Source of the DNA: Coemansia sp. RSA 487
Taxonomy: Eukaryota; Kickxellomycota; Kickxellomycetes; Kickxellales; Kickxellaceae
DNA: 64,000 bases
Direction of reading: 5' to 3'
Assembly (NCBI GenBank): GCA_027577595.1
Contig: JANBRJ010000080.1
Location: forward strand, 1-64,000
The position numbers and the translations under genes are program-made. Of the stretch, positions 59,222 through 64,000 are shown one piece after another. Position 1 is the stretch's first letter. Each line of letters begins with the position of its first letter. Below the pieces are notes generated by a model, which saw nothing but the letters and a program-made list of their open reading frames with translations, was not told the origin of the DNA and did not search any database.

Positions 59222-62200
59222 ATGAGCTGGAAAAAGGATGAGGACAGCGGTAAGTGTCCGTTTATCGACGGAGATGCACGAATGCAGATAAATAGCGATT
59301 GCTAGCCAAATTCACTTTTATACATAGAGAATCTAGCTAGACATGTTTACTTAAAAGACCACTGGCCAAACTACAAATACCCGTTTTCTACTTGCATCCG
59401 CAAACACAAATACTGTAGATGAGCTTGGCGCATTGTTGAATCTGGACCATTCGTCGGTTCTGCAAGAAGCCCGCGTGTTCAACAAGACACCTATACGCCC
59501 GCGCCAGTCGCGCCTGATACTTGCAAAGATCCTGTTTCTGCTGTACCGCGGCGACTCGATACCAACCGAAGATGCAACAAACCTGTTTTTCAGCATCACA
59601 AAGTTGTTCCAGTGCAAGGACATGTCGCTGCGGCAGATGGTGTATCTAACGATCAAGGAGCTGTCGACGATTTCCGAGGACGTGATCATGGTGACAAGCA
59701 GCCTTATGAAGGATATGCAGCCCAACTCGGAGATCACCTACCGCGCAAACGCTATCCGTGCTCTGTGCAAGATAGTCGATCCGTCGATGCTGCCTGGGAT
59801 TGAGCGACTTATCAAATCAGCTATTGTTGAAAAGTCGCCATCGATTGCTTCGGCAGCATTGGTGTCGTCGGTGCATCTGTCCAATGACGCCAAAGATGTT
59901 GTCCGTCGCTGGGGAAACGAGGCCAACGAGGCACTGAATGGCAAGGCGCTGTCTATGGGCTCGTCGTTCTTTGGCAGCGGGTCGGCCCAGAACAAACAAG
60001 TCGTCTCTACCTCCAATATTGTGCAGTACCATGCAATTGGTCTTTTGTATGCAATTCGCCAGCACGACAGGATGGCTGTTTTGAAGCTGGTGCAGACGTT
60101 TTCGGGACAGAATAAGGGCGGTGGCTGGATGAGTGGTCCCAGCCCGAAGCTTCGCAGCAACATGGCGTATGTCATGCTCATTCGCTACGCAGTTCGCGTT
60201 ATGGAAAGCGACTCTAGCCTTCTTCCGCAGCTGTACGCTCTACTCGAGGAGTGGATGTCCCACAGCTCCGATATGGTTAGCCTCGAGGCTGCACGCGCTG
60301 TTTGCCAGCTCAGGGACGTCTCGTCAGGTCCACTGACGCGGGCAGTTAGCGTGCTGCAAATGTTCCTTGGATCGCCAAGGGCAACCGCACGTTTTGCGGC
60401 TATCCGCACGCTGAATGCTCTTGCGCGCACCCACCCAGAAGCAGTGCAGCCGTGCAACGTCGACATGGAGAGCCTGATCACCGACAAGAACCGTTCGGTC
60501 GCTACCTTTGCCATCACTACTTTGCTAAAGACCGGTAACGAGGCTTCTGTCGATCGCCTTATGAAGCAGATGCAGGGCTTCATGGCTGAAATCAGCGACG
60601 AGTTCAAAATCATCATTGCTGAAGCTGTGCGCAGTCTTTGCCGCAAGTTCCCGAGCAAGCATAGTCTGTTCCTGGGCTTCTTGTCTGGCATTCTTCGCGA
60701 CGAGGGTGGCTACGACTTTAAGCGCGCTGCGATCGAGGGCATAATCGATCTTGCTAAGAATGTGCCAGAGTGCAAGGAGCCAGCGCTGGCGCATCTGTGC
60801 GAGTTTATCGAGGATTGCGAATTTACAAAGCTTTCAGTGCGGGTGCTCTACTTCCTTGGTGAAGAGGGCCCGCAGACGGCAAAGCCAACAATGTATATCA
60901 GGCACATATACAACCGCGTTGTGTTGGAGAACGCCGTTGTCAGGGCAGCCGCTGTCAATGCATTGGCCAAGTTTGGAGCATCGTCGCTTGCTGATCCGGC
61001 GCTGCAGAAATCTGTTCGCGTGCTGCTCAAGCGCTGCCTTGATGATCGCGACGACGAGGTGCGCGACCGTGCTGCTTGGGCCTTGCGTATAATGAATGAC
61101 GAGAGAGCAAAGGACAAGTACGTCCGCGACGACAGCACTTTTGCGCTTGTGGTTCTTGAGCGCAGGCTTGTCGAGTACTGTGCCGATCCAAATGCGTCTC
61201 TTAAGGGCAGGTTTAGCTTTGAGGGCGTGCCACGTATCTCACGCGCACAGGAGGAGGAGTCGCGGAACCAGGCTCGTCTGGAGAGCATGGATGCGGCTCT
61301 GACAGGTACCACAATCAGCGCACCAACATCAAACAGGGCAGCAGGAGCCGGAGGCCTGGATTCTTCTGAGGCACCTGGTACGCCTACTACTGGCAGAGCG
61401 TCTGGGTTTATGGATGTGTTTGAGCAGCAGGCCCAGTACGCGAGCCAGCTCAACGCCATCCCCGAGATTGCTGCGTTCGGCGACCAGCCTCTTGTGTCAT
61501 CGCTCAAGCCTGTTGAGCTTACCGAAGCCGAGACCGAGTATGTTGTGCGCTGCATCAAGCACGTGTATAACGGCCACATTGTATTCCAGTTCGACATCAC
61601 AAACACCATCCCAGAGCAAGTTCTTGAGCAAGTCGAGGTTGCGATGGAGCCTGATGAGGATATTGAGGGTGTTTTGGAGCCCGTCGTCGTTGTGCCAGTT
61701 CCGGAGCTGAAGTACGACCAGCCAGGCACTGCATACGTGGCGTTTGCGCACACCGATCCCGAAACGTTCCCTTCCGTATCGTTCGCATGCACACTCAAGT
61801 TTATTGTCAAGGAGTGCGATCCGGATACTGGCGAGCCCGAGGAGGGCGACGAAGGGTTCGACGATGAGTACTCCCTGGAGGCGGCGGATCTTGGTGCTGG
61901 AGACTTTATGCAGGCAACGTACATTCCAGACTCGCATGCTCTGTGGGAGTCGCTTGGCGAAGATGGTGAGGCAATCGAGACGTTTGCGCTGGCGAACTTT
62001 GACAGCATCGAGGAATGCATTACCAACGTTGCTGAGCTTCTAGGTATGTGCCCACTTGAAGGAGCGTTGAAACCCAAGAGCAAAGCAGCACACCAGGCTG
62101 TGTTTACGGGCAAGTGGATGGGACGCACAAAGGCCGTGGCCAGAACCAGGATGACGTACCAAAAGGGCGCCGGGGTCACAATGGAGCTTGCTGTGCGCAG

Positions 62201-62246
62201 CGAAGACCAGGGCGTTAGTGAGCTCGTGGTTGCTGCAATCGCTTGA
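59222..62246 (+). CDS. SEC21: Coatomer gamma subunit (gamma-COP), 2 exons
   Basis: A subunit of the COPI coat for Golgi-to-ER and intra-Golgi transport. Exon 1 (59222-59249) encodes nine residues plus one base; the intron 59250-59418 runs GTAAGT...TGTAG; exon 2 is 59419-62246. The joined start MSWKKDEDSDELGALLNLDH matches gamma-COP, which begins with a short charged tail. Total length is 951 aa. The adaptin-like alpha-solenoid (1 to about 570) includes SSVLQEARVFNKTPIRPRQS, FFSITKLFQCKDMSLRQMVY, KNRSVATFAITTLLKTGNEA and LKRCLDDRDDEVRDRA. The appendage domain (about 665-951) starts TETEYVVRCIKH-like (EAETEYVVRCIKHVYNGHIV) and contains CDPDTGEPEEGDEGFDDEYS. Gene finders may start at an internal TTG; the ATG exon is supported by perfect phase. 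Confidence 0.97.
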
Positions 62247-63034
62247 TTTGACGTTTGCCATTTTCTTCTTCGGTATTACATTTCTATTTCATCCCTTTCT
62301 TTATCCTTTGGGAAAAAGAATAACAATGTTCAATTACTATAGCTAAGGTGGTGATGGAGTGAGGAAATGTTTGGCTTAGTTTGAAACTGGATGCACAATA
62401 GCTTATTTGCTATTCCGATAAATTGCCCAGGTATGTTTGCCATTGAAAAAAGAGCAACGCACTCCTTGCATTCGTGGAATAAGAAACACACTAAAGTCCT
62501 GTCATGTCCTGTATCAGTGTATCGCATTTTCTATTAGTTGCAATAGACATGGGCATTGCAACCGGATTAATCGAATGGAAACATCGCTGCTTTATCACTG
62601 TGGGTAGGCACAACATGTCAAAGAAGGCATACATACAAGTAGTATATTCACGACATGAAGAATAAAAATGATGCTGGGTGTCGTGGACATGGCCAGCATA
62701 TAAGAGGAGGAAGTAAGAGGGCGCATTTGTTCAGCACCCGTTTTTTCATTCATCTCAACAGTTATTAGTCATTGCCCAGTTAAACATAACATATCAAAGA
62801 AATGTCTTCATCAAATATCAAATATCTCAAGCTCTACCAAGTCACCACAGAATACACCTGTTCATAGTACACATCCAAGCTCTGCCAATATGAGCGACAA
62901 TGTAGTATGTGGTGCCATATATAGCCTTAAAAGTAGCAACAAGAAAGATCTTCAGAAAACTAGGTCTTGATATTTTTATGATTCACATTAGCCAAACACC
63001 TTGTTCATATTTGCAAAAATAAATAAAATGTAAT
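62247..63034. other. Convergent intergenic region, SEC21 / glycine C-acetyltransferase
   Basis: 788 bp. A TATATAAG-like box around 62697-62704 followed 98 bp later by an ATG (62802) opens only a 21-codon frame that stops in TAG. This looks promoter-like but no supported gene follows. Confidence 0.4.
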
Positions 63035-64000
63035 CTAAATGACGTTCAACTCGCGACCGACTTCAATAAATGAATCGACAGCGTAGTTGACTTGGTCTGT
63101 CGAATGCGCAGCCGAGAGCTGGACCCGTATGCGTGCTTTGTCCTTGGGTACGACAGGGTACGAGAAGCCAATGACGTAGATTCCACGCGCTAACAGCTTG
63201 TCGGCCATTTGCGAGGCGATGCGCGCATCACCAAGCATGACCGGAATAATCGCATGGTCCTTGCCAGCAAGTATGAACCCAGCGTCCTGCATGCGTGAGC
63301 GGAAAAGCGTAGCGTTTGACCAGAGCTGGTCAAGAAGCGGGCTGCGCGTCTTTGCATCGTCGACCAAGTCGATGGCGGCGGCGGCGGCGCCGACAACGCT
63401 TGGCGCCAGGGTGTTCGAGAAAAGGTAAGGGCGCGACGTGTTTCGCAGCATCGAGATAAGCAGAGGGTGGCCAGTTGTGTAGCCGCCGGATGCGCCGCCC
63501 AGCGCCTTGCCCAGAGTGGAGTTGACAATGTGGACGCGGTCGATGACGCCCCAGTACTCGCCAGTGCCCCTTCCAGTTTCACCAACGAATCCAGTGGCGT
63601 GTGCGTCGTCGACAAGGAGAATCGCGCCATGCTTCTCAACCACGTCGCAGATGTCGCGCAGCGGGGCGATCTTGCCGTCCATCGAGAACACGCCGTCGGT
63701 GACGACCATCTTGACACGACATCCGGCGTCGGCGGCTAGCTGCAGCTGCTGGTCCAGAGCAGCAACATCCCCATTGGCATACCTGAATCGTTTTGCCTTG
63801 CACAGACGCACGCCATCGATGATGGATGCATGGTTGAGGGAGTCGCTGATAATGGCGTCCTGCTCGGTGAGCAGCGACTCGAATACTCCGGCGTTGGCGT
63901 CGAAGCATGATGCGTACAGGATCGTGTCCCTCGGGCTGGCCGTGCCGTAGAACTCGGAGATCTGCGACTCTAGCTCCTTGTGGATCGACTGCGTACCGCA
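63035..64000 (-). CDS. KBL: Glycine C-acetyltransferase (2-amino-3-ketobutyrate CoA ligase), 5' end outside window
   Basis: A PLP enzyme that cleaves 2-amino-3-oxobutyrate with CoA to glycine and acetyl-CoA, the second step of threonine breakdown by threonine dehydrogenase; usually mitochondrial. The C-terminal 321 residues are present: CGTQSIHKELESQISEFYGT, LYASCFDANAGVFESLL, DSLNHASIIDGVRLCKAKRF, VTDGVFSMDGKIAPL, LLVDDAHATGFVGETGRGTG, and the PLP-lysine motif STLGKALGGASGGYTTG. SAAHSTDQVNYAVDSFIEVG is near the end. The match to E. coli Kbl is block by block; about 75 N-terminal residues lie beyond the window. 5-Aminolevulinate synthase and 8-amino-7-oxononanoate synthase are relatives, but NHASIIDGVRLCKAKRFRY is diagnostic of Kbl. 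Budding yeast lacks this enzyme. Confidence 0.95.
   Translation of the reverse strand, partial: CGTQSIHKELESQISEFYGTASPRDTILYASCFDANAGVFESLLTEQDAIISDSLNHASIIDGVRLCKAKRFRYANGDVAALDQQLQLAADAGCRVKMVVTDGVFSMDGKIAPLRDICDVVEKHGAILLVDDAHATGFVGETGRGTGEYWGVIDRVHIVNSTLGKALGGASGGYTTGHPLLISMLRNTSRPYLFSNTLAPSVVGAAAAAIDLVDDAKTRSPLLDQLWSNATLFRSRMQDAGFILAGKDHAIIPVMLGDARIASQMADKLLARGIYVIGFSYPVVPKDKARIRVQLSAAHSTDQVNYAVDSFIEVGRELNVI

Noticed and set aside
59433-62246. SEC21 starting at an internal TTG
   Set aside because: The short ATG exon at 59222 joins in perfect phase and yields the typical gamma-COP start.
1-64000. Threonine biosynthesis (HOM3) and breakdown (KBL) genes as a metabolic cluster
   Set aside because: They are about 60 kb apart at opposite edges with unrelated genes between; coincidence is more likely.

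Overview
The window is nuclear DNA of a filamentous fungus, most likely an early-diverging one; a Kickxellomycotina/Coemansia-like genome fits best, but that placement is inference. The fungal signs are a Zn2Cys6 regulator with a fungal-specific middle domain, a CYK3-type cytokinesis protein, VAM7, Mtw1/Mis12, fungal aspartokinase, and coding DNA clearly richer in GC than the AT-rich intergenic DNA. BLOC1S2, glycine C-acetyltransferase and a HAPSTR1-like protein make a Saccharomyces-type yeast unlikely. Introns are few: five are well supported, each near the 5' end of its gene or at a domain boundary, 156-578 bp long with GT-AG ends. No rRNA, tRNA, CRISPR or transposable element was recognised.

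Layout. 0-8.3 kb: aspartokinase HOM3 (3' end cut by the window), D-2-hydroxyglutarate dehydrogenase, PEX16, LIP2 and ARPC2. 8.6-16.2 kb: two TALE-type homeodomain genes set in long AT-rich DNA. 16.2-20 kb: a HAPSTR1-like protein, BLOC1S2 and a small secreted Gly/Tyr-rich protein. 20-29.1 kb: a Zn2Cys6 factor, KIN17, VAM7, MIS12 and PEX13. 29.1-34 kb: a 2.8-kb regulatory gap and an HMG-box factor whose box is split by a 578-bp intron. 34.4-43.1 kb: TFIIIC subunit TFC1, an AT-rich F-box-like gene, WAPL and a third TALE-type homeodomain gene. 43.1-52.2 kb: another 2.6-kb gap, CYK3 and a GH125 mannosidase. 52.5-58.7 kb: three tandem NmrA-like genes beside a divergent YqjM-like ene-reductase. 59.2-64 kb: gamma-COP (SEC21) and glycine C-acetyltransferase (cut by the window).

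Most genes are single-copy housekeeping genes with no operon logic. The accessory signal lies in two places. One is the set of three homeodomain genes, which share a motif after the homeodomain; one of them has lost the normally invariant Asn51. The other is the NmrA/ene-reductase block, a likely redox-sensing or detoxification module, with a 19-bp perfect inverted repeat in the promoter of the middle NmrA gene. HOM3 carries textbook Gcn4-type sites both upstream of its TATA box and inside its intron, which suggests conserved general amino-acid control. The regulator genes have unusually long upstream DNA (2-2.8 kb).
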